64,000 bases of DNA from Segetibacter aerophilus (lineage in GTDB: Bacteria > Bacteroidota > Bacteroidia > Chitinophagales > Chitinophagaceae): contig NZ_BJYT01000004.1 in the NCBI RefSeq assembly GCF_007991655.1, forward strand, positions 1 through 64,000, read 5' to 3'. Numbering within the stretch: position 1 is the first letter of the stretch; each line of letters starts with the position of its first letter. Shown piece after piece: positions 34,939 to 42,743 of this stretch. Below the pieces are notes generated by a model that did no database searches, was not told where the DNA came from, and saw only the letters and a program-made list of their open reading frames with translations. Both the position numbers and the translations under genes were made by a program.

Positions 34939-35088
34939 ATGTGGCGTTTAATCAAAGAATGGATTTCTGTATTGCGACCTGACTGGCAGTTTCCCTTCTT
35001 CATTGCTATTTTTGCTATGCTTTTTGCTATTTTCGAAACACTCGAGGATATCCTTCATGTTTTAGAAAAGCTCTTACTTAAGAACTAG
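34939..35088 (+). CDS. Small membrane protein (49 aa)
   Basis: ATG 34939 to TAG 35086-35088. WQFPFFIAIFAMLFAIFETL is a single membrane helix followed by an amphipathic end LHVLEKLLLKN. It lies 12 bases after the previous small gene, in the same direction, and ends next to the stop of a leftward gene. Unknown function. Confidence 0.5.
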   Translation: MWRLIKEWISVLRPDWQFPFFIAIFAMLFAIFETLEDILHVLEKLLLKN

Positions 35089-35478
35089 CTATTTACATTT
35101 GATTTCTATATAAGCCACCCATAGACCCAGCAGCGTAAGAGCTGTTCCAATAGTCCATTTACCTACATCCCACCCGGTTTTTCTAAGCTCTTTCCATCTA
35201 GCCTTCTTCGCCTTTGTTGTTTCTCCCTTAAACCCACCTTCCTCTTTAAACACCCTCCCTTCATCTGTGATACGAACACCGAAGGTTTCCTTGTCCCCTA
35301 CAATTGAGGTATCAGGAGGAATTCTGCCATTTGTAAATCTGCTGTAACCCTTTGCACTCAAATAGATATATAAATCTTTTAGCGTCTCATAATTTTCATT
35401 GCTGTCATAAATCACGTAGACTTCACCATCATTTCTCAAAAACGAAAGTGCGCTATCTTTTTCTTCGTCGCAAAACAT
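35089..35478 (-). CDS. Hypothetical protein with C-terminal membrane helix
   Basis: This 129-residue protein has an alpha/beta-looking N-terminus (GEVYVIYDSNENYETLKDLY) resembling a small wHTH or sensor, a charged middle, and a terminal hydrophobic helix (WTIGTALTLLGLWVAYIEI). Such tail-anchored prophage proteins may act at the host membrane. Family not recognised. It is divergent from the early genes across the operators at 35511-35558. Confidence 0.6.
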   Translation of the reverse strand: MFCDEEKDSALSFLRNDGEVYVIYDSNENYETLKDLYIYLSAKGYSRFTNGRIPPDTSIVGDKETFGVRITDEGRVFKEEGGFKGETTKAKKARWKELRKTGWDVGKWTIGTALTLLGLWVAYIEIKCK

Positions 35479-35510
35479 TTATCGTGTAAAGGTTACATAT
35501 TGTAAAAATT

Positions 35511-35533
35511 ATTATTCAGAAAAACTGAATAAT
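35511..35533. promoter_or_regulatory. Perfect inverted repeat ATTATTCAG - CTGAATAAT
   Basis: 9-bp arms with a five-A spacer, 15 bases left of the operator-like CAGTA-A-TACTG. It shares the ATTCAG half-site with both repressor operators, so it may be another binding site. Confidence 0.5.
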
Positions 35534-35547
35534 TTACTTGTTTTATT

Positions 35548-35558
35548 CAGTAATACTG
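35548..35558. promoter_or_regulatory. Repressor operator 2 (CAGTA-A-TACTG)
   Basis: Within ATTCAGTAATACTGTATTTC, nearly identical to operator 1 at 34717-34727 and 45 bases before the first rightward early gene (35603). The pair of matching palindromes brackets the divergent control region of the prophage. Confidence 0.6.
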
Positions 35559-35602
35559 TATTTCTTTGTTATACAATCACTGAAAGTCAAAAACGGTATA
35601 AC

Positions 35603-35893
35603 ATGAGCAAGGAGCAACAACTCAACGAACAATTAAAACAGCTGAATGACCACCAGAATTTAAAAGGCCGTTTTGAATTGGTTCACCTTTTAGCTCAATC
35701 TTTTAACCTTGTTGCTTCCACCTCTTTTAATTTCAGTGGCCACGATGCCGGCGAGGTCGCGGTAACATCAAAAAGACTTCTTACCTGTATCGACCAGCTA
35801 ACTTCTTTAAAAAACGAAATGGTACTGGATGAAGCACAACACAATCTGCATGGCGATATTCTGCCGCAAGCAAGAGAGCACGTTGATCAATGA
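35603..35893 (+). CDS. Early prophage protein, hypothetical
   Basis: This 96-residue helical protein (SKEQQLNEQLKQLNDHQNLK ... RLLTCIDQLTSLKNEMVLDE) is the first gene of the rightward early run, just behind operator 2. Its position fits a Cro-like or antirepression role, but no HTH is evident. Unknown. Confidence 0.6.
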   Translation: MSKEQQLNEQLKQLNDHQNLKGRFELVHLLAQSFNLVASTSFNFSGHDAGEVAVTSKRLLTCIDQLTSLKNEMVLDEAQHNLHGDILPQAREHVDQ

Positions 35894-35994
35894 CCGCTAG
35901 AATAACAAAAGAAACAGTTCCATAATTAAACAACGGCTCAACGAGACTCACTGTATCACCAACCGAGAAATCTTCTTCCATTTAAATAACCATT

Positions 35995-36255
35995 ATGTCA
36001 GACAAATCTAATAAAACAATATCAGTTGTAGAGCTAAGGTCTACAATTAAACAGCAGCTTGTAGATGTGGCTAAAAAACTTGATAGCCATGATCGTATGC
36101 AAATAGCCATCAACTTAAAAATTGACCTCGTAACCGTGAAAAGATATATGGATGGTAAGCTTGAAGACATACGGAGATTAGAGTTAGCCGAGCAGATTTT
36201 AAACGAGGCAGAAGGCATCGCTGAGGCTAAAAGTTGTTCTGCTGTCACAACGTAA
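35995..36255 (+). CDS. Early regulator-like protein, possible HTH
   Basis: This 86-residue helical protein has DRMQIAINLKIDLVTVKRYM followed by DGKLEDIRRLELAEQILNEA. This reads like an XRE-type HTH (LKIDLVTVKRYMDGK as turn and recognition helix). It would be a candidate Cro equivalent. Confidence 0.6.
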   Translation: MSDKSNKTISVVELRSTIKQQLVDVAKKLDSHDRMQIAINLKIDLVTVKRYMDGKLEDIRRLELAEQILNEAEGIAEAKSCSAVTT

Positions 36256-36310
36256 AACTCACGCTCCAAAAGTTAATTATCCTTTTACAAATCCCTATAA
36301 AACTCACAAG

Positions 36311-36520
36311 ATGCAAACATCACCTGAATTCTTTTTTGTAAAGAACACAAAGTTTGTTGTAGCCGTTGCGCCACAGAAAGAAGAGCTTGAAAACCTCATC
36401 CCTTCTCACGCATATTATCAAAAGCTGAACGGTGAGTTAGTGAGAGCTGAAAAGCTCGACGGGTATTACCCAAAGAGCATACTAGTACCGGTACCAAAAG
36501 AAAGTATTTACATAAACTAA
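36311..36520 (+). CDS. Small hypothetical phage protein
   Basis: A 69-residue protein (SPEFFFVKNTKFVVAVAPQK), beta-rich with a conserved-looking end ILVPVPKESIYI. Short phage early gene, unknown function. ATG 36311 follows a short spacer. Confidence 0.5.
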   Translation: MQTSPEFFFVKNTKFVVAVAPQKEELENLIPSHAYYQKLNGELVRAEKLDGYYPKSILVPVPKESIYIN

Positions 36521-36537
36521 CCCTTTTAAAACACACT

Positions 36538-36726
36538 ATGCCTGAAACATCGATAAGCAACGTTGAGCTGTTAGTAGACGGCGAAGAAGTTAGCCTCAGA
36601 GACTTTATAAAGACTAACGTGATAGACGACGTGCAAGTATCTCTTGAAGAGCTTAACGCTGTTCTTAACCTGAAAGTAGGCAAGCTGGTCTGTCTTGGGC
36701 TAGCCGATGTTCAGCGAGTAAAATAA
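36538..36726 (+). CDS. Small hypothetical phage protein
   Basis: A 62-residue acidic protein (SISNVELLVDGEEVSLRDFI), 17 bases after the previous gene. Likely part of the same early transcript. Unknown. Confidence 0.5.
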   Translation: MPETSISNVELLVDGEEVSLRDFIKTNVIDDVQVSLEELNAVLNLKVGKLVCLGLADVQRVK

Positions 36727-36848
36727 TTAGTCCCCCATTCCTTATAAATCCAATATCCCTTTTAAAGAGCCTATCCATTGAGAGACACAACTATTATTTC
36801 ACAACCTAAAAATGAAATGTAATGTGTTTGATTTTGAAGGCCGCAACG

Positions 36849-37301
36849 ATGCCGGGGTTAAAAAAGCGTATAACGCTTTCGGCCGAGCCAATTAAGATTA
36901 CAGAGGATAGCGTACTATTCCAGTACCTGATGGACGGGAGGCTAAGGTTCTTAAGCCTTTACAAAGGGGAGGAGGCCGCGCTATTTTTTTATGAACGCGG
37001 TATCATCTGCGACTATGAAGGACTTGGCAAGCGGCTAAAAATGTACAAGAAGAAGATACACTGCCGCGAGGATAAAACCGGTACGCCAGTGATGTGGGAG
37101 AGCCAGGTGGAATTCACATGGGAGGATGTGCTTATGCTTCATGGCTACGAGATAGTTGATATCGCGGCCAACTGGGAGTACGAGATCACGGGGAGGATTG
37201 CGGGTTTTATTCCTTACCGGCCCAAGGCAATTATTCGCGATATGGATAGGCGCGACAACTACAAACCACTACCAGGACAATCACAAGTAATAGCAGCTTA
37301 A
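36849..37301 (+). CDS. Hypothetical phage protein
   Basis: The frame opens at 36822, but ATG at 36849 (MPGLKKRITLSAEPIKITED) is the more natural start; it gives 150 residues. Strands and WE-rich stretches (TPVMWESQVEFTWEDVLML) suggest a compact alpha/beta protein. A second short frame, 36812-36895 (MKCNVFDFEGRNDAGVKKAY), overlaps its start in another register. It may be a leader peptide or chance. Confidence 0.55.
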   Translation: MPGLKKRITLSAEPIKITEDSVLFQYLMDGRLRFLSLYKGEEAALFFYERGIICDYEGLGKRLKMYKKKIHCREDKTGTPVMWESQVEFTWEDVLMLHGYEIVDIAANWEYEITGRIAGFIPYRPKAIIRDMDRRDNYKPLPGQSQVIAA

Positions 37302-37312
37302 AAATTCATCTT

Positions 37313-37573
37313 ATGCGTGTTATCTGCATCGAGAACGGCCCTTTACCTAACTCAGCGGGAGTTGTACACACAGCGCCAATGCTGGTAGAAGGAACGCCTT
37401 ATGAAGTAATAAAGTTCAATGAATCATCCTACGAGTTGCGGGAGATCGCAACGCCAGAAAATTACTCGGGCTTCAATATCAAACGCTTCATTCCCTGCTC
37501 CGACATTGACGAAATACACCTGGAGAAGAAAAAGAAAGCTTCCATTTCTAAACTGTTCTCATTTCTTAAATAA
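37313..37573 (+). CDS. Small hypothetical phage protein
   Basis: An 86-residue protein with a beta-barrel-like pattern (MLVEGTPYEVIKFNESSYEL ... FNIKRFIPCSDI) and a basic tail. It overlaps the next start by one base (TAATGG). Resembles short KOW/SH3-like phage proteins; unproven. Confidence 0.55.
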   Translation: MRVICIENGPLPNSAGVVHTAPMLVEGTPYEVIKFNESSYELREIATPENYSGFNIKRFIPCSDIDEIHLEKKKKASISKLFSFLK

Positions 37574-37773
37574 TGGACAATACCGCCATATACAACGAAT
37601 TGCTAAGTCTGGAGGCTTCGGCCCGAGTGCTAGCGGAAAAAGCCGAAAGGTTAAGACTGAAATTGCCGGGCAGCTCTCTGCCAGGCAATCAAAAAACGCG
37701 TGGCGGGTTAAGTGACGAGGAAAAAGTAAAACTGATTGCCAAGAGGCAAAAAAGATTAAAACACTCAAAATGA
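37573..37773 (+). CDS. Small basic coiled-coil protein
   Basis: A 66-residue protein with one helix (NELLSLEASARVLAEKAERL) followed by a lysine-rich tail (EKVKLIAKRQKRLKHSK). It overlaps the next small gene by ATGA. Possibly nucleic-acid binding. Confidence 0.5.
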   Translation: MDNTAIYNELLSLEASARVLAEKAERLRLKLPGSSLPGNQKTRGGLSDEEKVKLIAKRQKRLKHSK

Positions 37774-37922
37774 TAGTAGTTATCGCGCTCTTTGGTTGGC
37801 TTATTCTTTCGTTCGTTGTCGGCATTTTATTGGGGATGTGTATAGTGGAGAATGCCCACGAGGATATGAAGCAGGAGGCAACAGACTTTTATAAATCTGA
37901 AGAATCAGAACTTCTTTTCTAG
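37770..37922 (+). CDS. Small single-pass membrane protein (50 aa)
   Basis: ATG 37770 overlaps the TGA of the preceding gene (ATGA), a sign of translational coupling. VIALFGWLILSFVVGILLGM is one membrane helix; the rest is charged (DFYKSEESELLF). Unknown. Confidence 0.55.
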   Translation: MIVVIALFGWLILSFVVGILLGMCIVENAHEDMKQEATDFYKSEESELLF

Positions 37923-38089
37923 CTGAAACAACCGAGCGACAGGCCCTGGTACTTACCGAAATTGGTTGCAAACAATAGTAGGAAGTAGCGCGAAAAAAGT
38001 CAGGCAGCTAAAATTTGTTTTTATAGGGTTTTGGATAATGAGCCAGCTGTGTTTCAACACAGGGGCTTTCTTTAAAAAACTTCCTTCTT

Positions 38090-38245
38090 ATGCAAGAAAA
38101 TATAGTCTACGTTCAAAAGCCCGCGGACAAAAACAAATTGCTTGAGCTGCTTAATAATGTTCCCCAAAGCATTTTAGTCGCTGATGTAAAAGCGATACTC
38201 TGGCTGGATGAAGTTAGAAGAGTTGCTGAAAATCTAAAACAATAA
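38090..38245 (+). CDS. Small hypothetical protein (51 aa)
   Basis: ATG 38090 to TAA 38245. QENIVYVQKPADKNKLLELL and a second helix. It lies behind a small hairpin (CTGTGTT-TC-AACACAG, 38047-38062) that follows the previous gene. Confidence 0.5.
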   Translation: MQENIVYVQKPADKNKLLELLNNVPQSILVADVKAILWLDEVRRVAENLKQ

Positions 38246-38247
38246 CG

Positions 38248-38388
38248 ATGATCGAAATCATTTGCGCCTTTGGGTCTGTAGGAGTCTTTGTCGCGCTGTG
38301 GTGGCTGGTGGTCTTGGTATTCACCACATGGTTTTACAGGCCGAAGAAACTGAATAGAAAACCTTATTACCAACCTTCAAAAAAATAA
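38248..38388 (+). CDS. Small membrane protein (46 aa)
   Basis: ATG 38248, two bases after the previous stop. GSVGVFVALWWLVVLVFTTW is one membrane helix followed by a basic tail (YRPKKLNRKPYYQPSKK). Unknown. Confidence 0.5.
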   Translation: MIEIICAFGSVGVFVALWWLVVLVFTTWFYRPKKLNRKPYYQPSKK

Positions 38389-38390
38389 AC

Positions 38391-38684
38391 ATGGCAAGAG
38401 CAAAATACACTTATGAGAAGACGGATGTTAAGGGTAACATCTGCCTGGTAATTACCGACGCCGATCAGGGGCAGATGTCTGTCACCAATGACATTGAAAC
38501 TGTTGTGGCGAAGATATGCGAAAAGGAGGAGTTGAAGCCTGAGAAGTGCATCATTGTTTACAAAGACAGTGAGGGTGCATGGGACGGTTACGACGCGGAG
38601 CACAACCACTTTGTAAGCTTAGGGGGTGGACATTGGATGCATGCGATTAATAAGTATTTAAAAATGCTACGGGAATCAGAATAA
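38391..38684 (+). CDS. Hypothetical phage protein
   Basis: A 97-residue protein, two bases after the previous stop. KGNICLVITDADQGQMSVTN and YDAEHNHFVSLGGGHWMHAI are distinctive. Looks like a compact alpha/beta fold. Unknown. Confidence 0.55.
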   Translation: MARAKYTYEKTDVKGNICLVITDADQGQMSVTNDIETVVAKICEKEELKPEKCIIVYKDSEGAWDGYDAEHNHFVSLGGGHWMHAINKYLKMLRESE

Positions 38685-38745
38685 AAAAACCTCCCGTGTA
38701 CTAGACGAGAGGAATTCACACAAAAATTTAAACAGGTACAAAGGT

Positions 38746-40791
38746 ATGAAACACGTTTTATTAAAACAATTACGCTTGCAAAACTTTAAAGGGATCCGGG
38801 AAAGGACTTTAACCTTTAATGGCAACACTAATATTCACGGAGCCAACGAAGCCGGCAAGTCCACAATTTTTGATAGCTTTTGCTGGTTGCTTTTCGGTAA
38901 GGATCAGTTTGACCGCAAGGACCACGAGATTAAGACGCTTGACAAGAACAACCAGGCAATTCACAACCTTGATCATGAAGTTGAGGCAGTGTTTTCCGTT
39001 GACGGGGTGGAAGAACGGCCCAAGCGAATTTTTAAAGAAATCTGGACCAAGAAAAGGGGAGAGGCGAAGCCAACTTTCACTGGCCACGAGACAATTTACT
39101 TCTGGAACAATGTTCCACTAAAGGCCGGCGAGTACCAAGTTAAAGTGAACAGTATTATTAACGAGGGAATGTTTAAGCTCCTTACTAATACGCTTTACTT
39201 CAACAACCTGCCATGGACCGGGCGCCGCGCCGTGTTGCTTGAGATAGCTGGGGAAATTACCAACGAACAAATATTTGACAAGATAGCTACACCAGCAGAA
39301 AGCTATAGTAAGCTGATAAGCATTTTGAATAGCGGCAAGTCAGCCGTTGAGTATAAAAAGGAGATTGGCGTCAGGAAGCTGAAGATAAAAAAGGAGCTGG
39401 AGGAAATACCAACACGTATTTCCGAGGCGGAAAGGAACAAACCTGAAACCTTCAACTTTACGGCGTTAGCCAAACAAGTTGAAGAAAAGCAGGCCGAAAT
39501 TGCTTTAATAGAATCAAGTCTTTCCGACGCCGTAAAATCACAGTCAGCTGTTAACCAGGTTTTAATGGGTAAGCAGGCCAGCTTACACAAGTTGAAGTCC
39601 TCCCTTTCTGAGCTACGTTTTAAAATTAAGTCGGAGGTGCAGGCGGAGCAGAACGTCGGCGCTAATAATGTTTACCAGGCAGAGCACGCGATTACGAACC
39701 TTAATAAACTTATAGCAGAAAAGGAAGCGTTTATCTCAGGTAGGAAGTCTTTGAAATTTGTAAACTATTTGCCAGCAATTGAGATGAATAATAGCAAGCT
39801 TGAAAAGCTGCGCACAGAGTGGGCGGAGATAGACGCGCGGGAGTTTAAGTTCGACGAAACGTTGTGCGTTTGCCCTACATGCAAGCAGATGCTCCAGCAG
39901 CACGACATCGAGGTAAAGAAGCAGGAGCTGCTCGGAAACTTTAACGTTGAAAAGCTACGGCGCCTGAATGAAAAGGTAAGCCAGGGCAACAAAATAAAAG
40001 AGGACACCGCAAAAATTCAAGAAAGCATTGCTACAGTTGACGCGCATATCGCAGAGCTTGAGGAGGAAGTTGTTAATCTCAAGGCTCAGCTTCCACAGCT
40101 CAAAACCCGCCTTGATACTCTTAAACTTGTTGAGGCAAATAAAGGATCTTTCAATATAGAGGAGGCAGTAGATAAGAGGCTTGCCGCTAATGTGGATGCG
40201 ATGAACATAGGGGTACAAATTGCGAACCTGGAGGCCGAAATAGAAGGCGCGAATAATAACCAGGGCAGTACTAACAACGAAGAGCTAAGGCAGCAAAAGC
40301 AGTCGCTACAATTGGAGCTTGACGGGCTTAAAGCCAAGCTGAGCAACAAGGCCATCATCGAGAAAACAGACGAAAGGATTAAGGAGCTACAAAGGCAGGA
40401 GGAGGAACTAGCGCAGCAGCTAGCGGACCTGGAGCAGACCGAGTTCGGTATTGAGAAATATAACAAGGCTAAGATGGATATTCTTGAAAGCCGGATCAAT
40501 AGCCGCTTTACTTATGTAAGCTTCAAAATGTTCGAAAGGCAGATCAACGGGGGCGAGGTCGAATGTTGCGAGTGCCTTGTAAATGGTGTTCCTTTCTCAG
40601 TTGTTAATACTGCCGGAAAAATCAACGCAGGGCTGGATATTATAAATGTTCTGTGCCAGCATTACGGGGTGACTGCACCGGTCTTTATTGATAACCGTGA
40701 GTCTGTTAGCAATATCATTCCTACCCAGTCTCAGATTATAAACCTCATTGTTAACCCTGCTTACTCAGTTCTCCTTGTAGAGGCTGCTTAA
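38746..40791 (+). CDS. SbcC/Rad50-like AAA ATPase
   Basis: This 681-residue protein has an N-terminal ATP-binding lobe with Walker A HGANEAGKSTIFDSF (about 31-45), followed by two long coiled coils. They are separated by a zinc-hook-like tip Cys376-Pro-Thr-Cys379, and the C-terminal lobe ends in a Walker B/D-loop-like PVFIDNRESVSNI. Members pair with a nuclease and process DNA ends. No SbcD gene is adjacent; the two following genes (RecT and an MBL-fold hydrolase) suggest a phage recombination module. Confidence 0.88.
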   Translation: MKHVLLKQLRLQNFKGIRERTLTFNGNTNIHGANEAGKSTIFDSFCWLLFGKDQFDRKDHEIKTLDKNNQAIHNLDHEVEAVFSVDGVEERPKRIFKEIWTKKRGEAKPTFTGHETIYFWNNVPLKAGEYQVKVNSIINEGMFKLLTNTLYFNNLPWTGRRAVLLEIAGEITNEQIFDKIATPAESYSKLISILNSGKSAVEYKKEIGVRKLKIKKELEEIPTRISEAERNKPETFNFTALAKQVEEKQAEIALIESSLSDAVKSQSAVNQVLMGKQASLHKLKSSLSELRFKIKSEVQAEQNVGANNVYQAEHAITNLNKLIAEKEAFISGRKSLKFVNYLPAIEMNNSKLEKLRTEWAEIDAREFKFDETLCVCPTCKQMLQQHDIEVKKQELLGNFNVEKLRRLNEKVSQGNKIKEDTAKIQESIATVDAHIAELEEEVVNLKAQLPQLKTRLDTLKLVEANKGSFNIEEAVDKRLAANVDAMNIGVQIANLEAEIEGANNNQGSTNNEELRQQKQSLQLELDGLKAKLSNKAIIEKTDERIKELQRQEEELAQQLADLEQTEFGIEKYNKAKMDILESRINSRFTYVSFKMFERQINGGEVECCECLVNGVPFSVVNTAGKINAGLDIINVLCQHYGVTAPVFIDNRESVSNIIPTQSQIINLIVNPAYSVLLVEAA

Positions 40792-40839
40792 CTACAACTT
40801 TCTGAAAATTATTTATACAACTTCTTTCAAACTTTTTAT

Positions 40840-41778
40840 ATGGAAACGACACAAGTACAGCAGCAGCCACAAGTAAACTATAACCTTGCAACGAAGCCCG
40901 AAACCATTGTCGAAACAACCCTTCGCCGCGTTGCACAAATGCAGAACGACGGCGAGCTAAAGCTACCTCAGAACTATAGTGCCCCGAATGCGTTAAGGGC
41001 GGCATGGCTGATACTTCAGGAGGCGAAGAACATGGATAAGCGCCCGGTACTGGAGGTGTGCACTAAAGAAAGTATTGCGTACGCTTTGCTCAATATGGTG
41101 CTTCAAGGTCTTAACCCAATTAAAAGGCAGTGTTCCTTTATTGCTTACGGGAACAAGCTTAACTTACAAAGGGAGTACCAGGGAACGATTGCCATTGCAA
41201 AAAGGGTGGGACTTAAAAGCGTTGTTGCTAACGCAATTTTTGATGGTGATGAGTTTACTTATGAAGTTGGTGAGGACGGCAGGAAAAAGGTAACAAAGCA
41301 CGTTCAAAGTATTGACAGCCTGGGTAACGCAATAAAGGGCGCCTACGCCATTGTTACCATGTCCGATGGTACCACAAACGTAGAGGTGATGAACATGAGG
41401 CAAATACAGCAAGCCTGGCAGCAGGGGCCAACAAAAGGCCAGTCACCTGCTCACAAAAATTTCCCTGATCAAATGGCCTGTAAAACTGTAATCGGCCGGT
41501 CCCTTAAAACCATCATTAACAGCAGCGACGATGCAGCGCTCTTTGAAGATGACGAGCCGCTTACCGACGTTCATACTGCAAACGTTCAAAACACCATTGA
41601 AGAGAACGGTAACAAAACCGAGATCGGCTTTGATGAAGATATGCACTCCTTAGATCAGGAACAACCAGCTCAAGAGCCCGAGCAACAGCCGGAAGGTCAA
41701 CTTTCCCAGCAGCAAACAACGCCGGCAACAGTAGACCATGGCGGAACAAACGGAACGCAAATTAAAGCTCCGTTCTAA
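40840..41778 (+). CDS. recT: RecT-family single-strand annealing protein
   Basis: This 312-residue protein has the RecT core (KESIAYALLNMVLQGLNPIK, FIAYGNKLNLQREYQGTIAI, NFPDQMACKTVIGRSLKTII). The disordered C-terminus is rich in Gln and Glu. It anneals complementary single strands during phage recombination. The gene lies between the SbcC-like ATPase and the MBL-fold gene, and its stop overlaps the next start (TAATG). Confidence 0.92.
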   Translation: METTQVQQQPQVNYNLATKPETIVETTLRRVAQMQNDGELKLPQNYSAPNALRAAWLILQEAKNMDKRPVLEVCTKESIAYALLNMVLQGLNPIKRQCSFIAYGNKLNLQREYQGTIAIAKRVGLKSVVANAIFDGDEFTYEVGEDGRKKVTKHVQSIDSLGNAIKGAYAIVTMSDGTTNVEVMNMRQIQQAWQQGPTKGQSPAHKNFPDQMACKTVIGRSLKTIINSSDDAALFEDDEPLTDVHTANVQNTIEENGNKTEIGFDEDMHSLDQEQPAQEPEQQPEGQLSQQQTTPATVDHGGTNGTQIKAPF

Positions 41779-42518
41779 TGGAACTAAAAATCATTGGCAG
41801 CAGCAGCGCCGGCAACTCTTACATACTTGAAAACAATAATGAGGCACTATTAATTGAGCTTGGGGTAAACTTCAAGCTCATCAAGCAGGCGTTGAATTTC
41901 AATATTAAAAAGGTAGCTGGCTGCTTGGTTACCCATAGCCACAAGGACCACTGTTGCGCTGTTGCTGACGCGATGAAGGCGGGCCTGTATGTTTACTCGA
42001 CGGCCGACGAGTTTGGGGCAATGGGCGTTGAATTTAGCCACAGAGGCGTTTGTATCACTAAGAACAAATCCTTTCGTGTGGGCGGGTTCAAAGTATTGCC
42101 GTTTGATGTCAAGCACGACACCCCGGACCCTGTAGGCTTTCTTATTAATCATCCTGATTGCGGCAACGTTCTTTTCCTTACTGACACTTACTATACACCC
42201 TACACTTTTCGGGGATTGAACAATATTATTATTGAGTGCAATTACAGCCAGGAAATAATTGATCAGAAAGTAAGGGAGGGGGCTTCGCCTGAATTTTTAA
42301 GGAACAGGGTTTTAAAGTCTCACATGCATCTTGCCACCTGTAAAGATGTTTTGAAAGCAAATGACCTGAAGGCAGTTAATAACATTGTTCTGATTCATTT
42401 AAGCGACAGCAATTCCGACTCGGCGGAGTTTCAGAACGAAATAGAGAAGGTAACCGGGAAAACGGTTCACGTTGCTGATGCCGGGGTAATCATTCCTTTT
42501 AACAAAACGCCTTTTTAA
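41778..42518 (+). CDS. Metallo-beta-lactamase-fold hydrolase (candidate phage exonuclease)
   Basis: This 246-residue protein has the metal motif THSHKDH (His53, His55, Asp57, His58), and further ligands in FLTDTYYT and the late His (LIHLSDSNSD). Phage MBL-fold proteins encoded next to RecT are suspected to be the partner nuclease. Here the one-base overlap with recT strengthens that reading. It could instead be a general YycJ-like hydrolase. Confidence 0.85.
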   Translation: MELKIIGSSSAGNSYILENNNEALLIELGVNFKLIKQALNFNIKKVAGCLVTHSHKDHCCAVADAMKAGLYVYSTADEFGAMGVEFSHRGVCITKNKSFRVGGFKVLPFDVKHDTPDPVGFLINHPDCGNVLFLTDTYYTPYTFRGLNNIIIECNYSQEIIDQKVREGASPEFLRNRVLKSHMHLATCKDVLKANDLKAVNNIVLIHLSDSNSDSAEFQNEIEKVTGKTVHVADAGVIIPFNKTPF

Positions 42519-42624
42519 TTCAACCCCTAAGGCAGATAAAAATATTCTTTCTTTTTATAATCAAAATGATAATATATTTATCAAATAGATGTAAGTTTAC
42601 AGCTCAAAGATTTCTTTATGTATT

Positions 42625-42716
42625 GAGGGATGCAAAAAGAAATTTATTTCCGGTTCATCTTTTACAAATGCCTTTGACTTCTAACATCCCTCTGTTTTTG
42701 GTCGAGGCATTTTTAT
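42625..42716 (+). promoter_or_regulatory. Competing hairpins before the methyltransferase gene
   Basis: GAGGGATG (42625-42632) can pair with CATCCCTC (42685-42692). AAATGCCT plus GAC (42666-42678) can pair with GTC plus AGGCATTT (42701-42712), which runs into TTATTT. The two pairings interleave, so they exclude each other, as in attenuators. The whole gap 42519-42743 has no convincing gene. Confidence 0.4.
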
Positions 42717-42743
42717 TTCCACTAACCAAGGTCATAAGTACTT

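Noticed and set aside
35781-35981. 66-codon minus-strand frame (FSVGDTVSLVEPLFNYGTVS)
   Set aside because: The sequence resembles small SH3-like phage proteins, but over half of it is antisense to the coding-like gene 35603-35893 and the direction is against the early block. Not listed, though it could be real.
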